A stretch of 64,000 bases of DNA from assembly GCF_039542345.1 (NCBI RefSeq), contig NZ_BAABHY010000005.1:284280-348279 (forward strand), written 5' to 3'. Position numbers and translations under genes: made by a program. Under the pieces are notes generated by a model, which made no database searches, was not told the DNA's origin, and was given only the letters and a program-made list of their open reading frames with translations. This stretch comes from Orbus sasakiae (GTDB taxonomy: Bacteria; Pseudomonadota; Gammaproteobacteria; Enterobacterales; Orbaceae). Each line of letters opens with the position of its first letter. The first letter of the stretch is position 1. Shown here one piece after another: positions 63,862 to 64,000 of this stretch.

Positions 63862-64000
63862 ATGCTTAAATCAACTATGTTTCGCTTTATTATTACTTTT
63901 ATAGTATTTGGGATTACGTTTATTGCTCAAGCACAGCAAACCTGCTTATCCTCAAAAGATGAGCAAAATATAGCATTGTGTGCTGGTCTTGCGGCGCAAG
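63862..64000 (+). CDS. Start of an exported protein (cut by window edge)
   Basis: An open frame from ATG 63862 to the window end with no stop. It begins with a clear Sec signal peptide (basic start, hydrophobic FIITFIVFGITFIAQA) and probable cleavage after AQA, then QQTCLSSKDEQNIALCAGLAAQ with two cysteines. ATG 63877 is another possible start. The family cannot be told from 46 codons. Confidence 0.6.
   Translation, partial: MLKSTMFRFIITFIVFGITFIAQAQQTCLSSKDEQNIALCAGLAAQ

Overview
The window is about 64 kb of AT-rich gammaproteobacterial chromosome and is almost entirely protein coding. Gene order repeatedly matches Enterobacterales blocks (prfB-lysS, hemE-yjaG-hupA, glmU-glmS, mutH-ygdQ, glnA-glnL-glnG, yibN-secB-gpsA-cysE, coaBC-dut-slmA, accB-accC, mreBCD-rng-tldD, yihY-dtd, pgk-fbaA). 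Several blocks have lost a member: grxC, nfi, maf and yhdP are missing. Low GC, compact blocks and Enterobacterales-like proteins suggest Orbaceae (Gilliamella/Orbus-like gut bacteria) or a close relative. This is inference, because no rRNA or other taxonomic marker was available. I see no phage, insertion sequence, CRISPR array, tRNA gene or obvious genomic island.

Region by region. 1-1259: 3' part of ppnN. 1330-8939: a Fur-type divergent haem island. Its leftward arm is a TonB-dependent receptor plus HmuT, and its rightward arm is HutW-HutX-ChuY-like-HmuU-HmuV, so uptake across both membranes is coupled to anaerobic, radical-SAM haem breakdown. 9121-12600: sodA, prfB with its programmed +1 frameshift, lysS. 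12977-17068: chitoporin plus GH20 chitobiase behind a CRP-like site. 17298-26088: hupA, yjaG, hemE, glmU, glmS, argA, mutH and a TerC-family gene. 26114-31796: FMN reductase, dps and the Ntr operon glnA-glnL-glnG, with a sigma-54 promoter and NtrC sites. 32326-35180: yibN-secB-gpsA-cysE. 35244-42922: purple-acid-phosphatase-like enzyme, mscS, slmA, dut, coaBC, acetolactate decarboxylase, recN with a LexA box. 43203-51697: accC/accB, mreBCD, rng, tldD, a DedA protein. 51681-52060: RNase P RNA on the minus strand. 52168-64000: dauA-like SulP transporter, DoxX, dtd, yihY, ftsN, rpsT, pgk, fbaA, priA, a DUF1097 protein, YpfJ-like metallopeptidase, a small membrane protein and the start of a secreted protein.

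Functionally the window combines core metabolism, envelope growth and translation with three accessory themes useful in an animal gut: haem iron scavenging without oxygen, chitooligosaccharide uptake, and oxidative-stress proteins. No clearly new system was found. The most unusual non-coding signal is a promoter-like element (T-tract, ACTATAATG, then a conserved downstream segment ending TAACGAAA) that recurs upstream of prfB, glnA and rnpB, with a shorter relative upstream of ftsN. Other points worth checking are tandem ARG boxes that fix the argA start, a TTG start for rpsT, an rnpB 3' end that runs into the neighbouring dedA-type gene, a YibN without its cysteine, and an acetolactate decarboxylase without its synthase.
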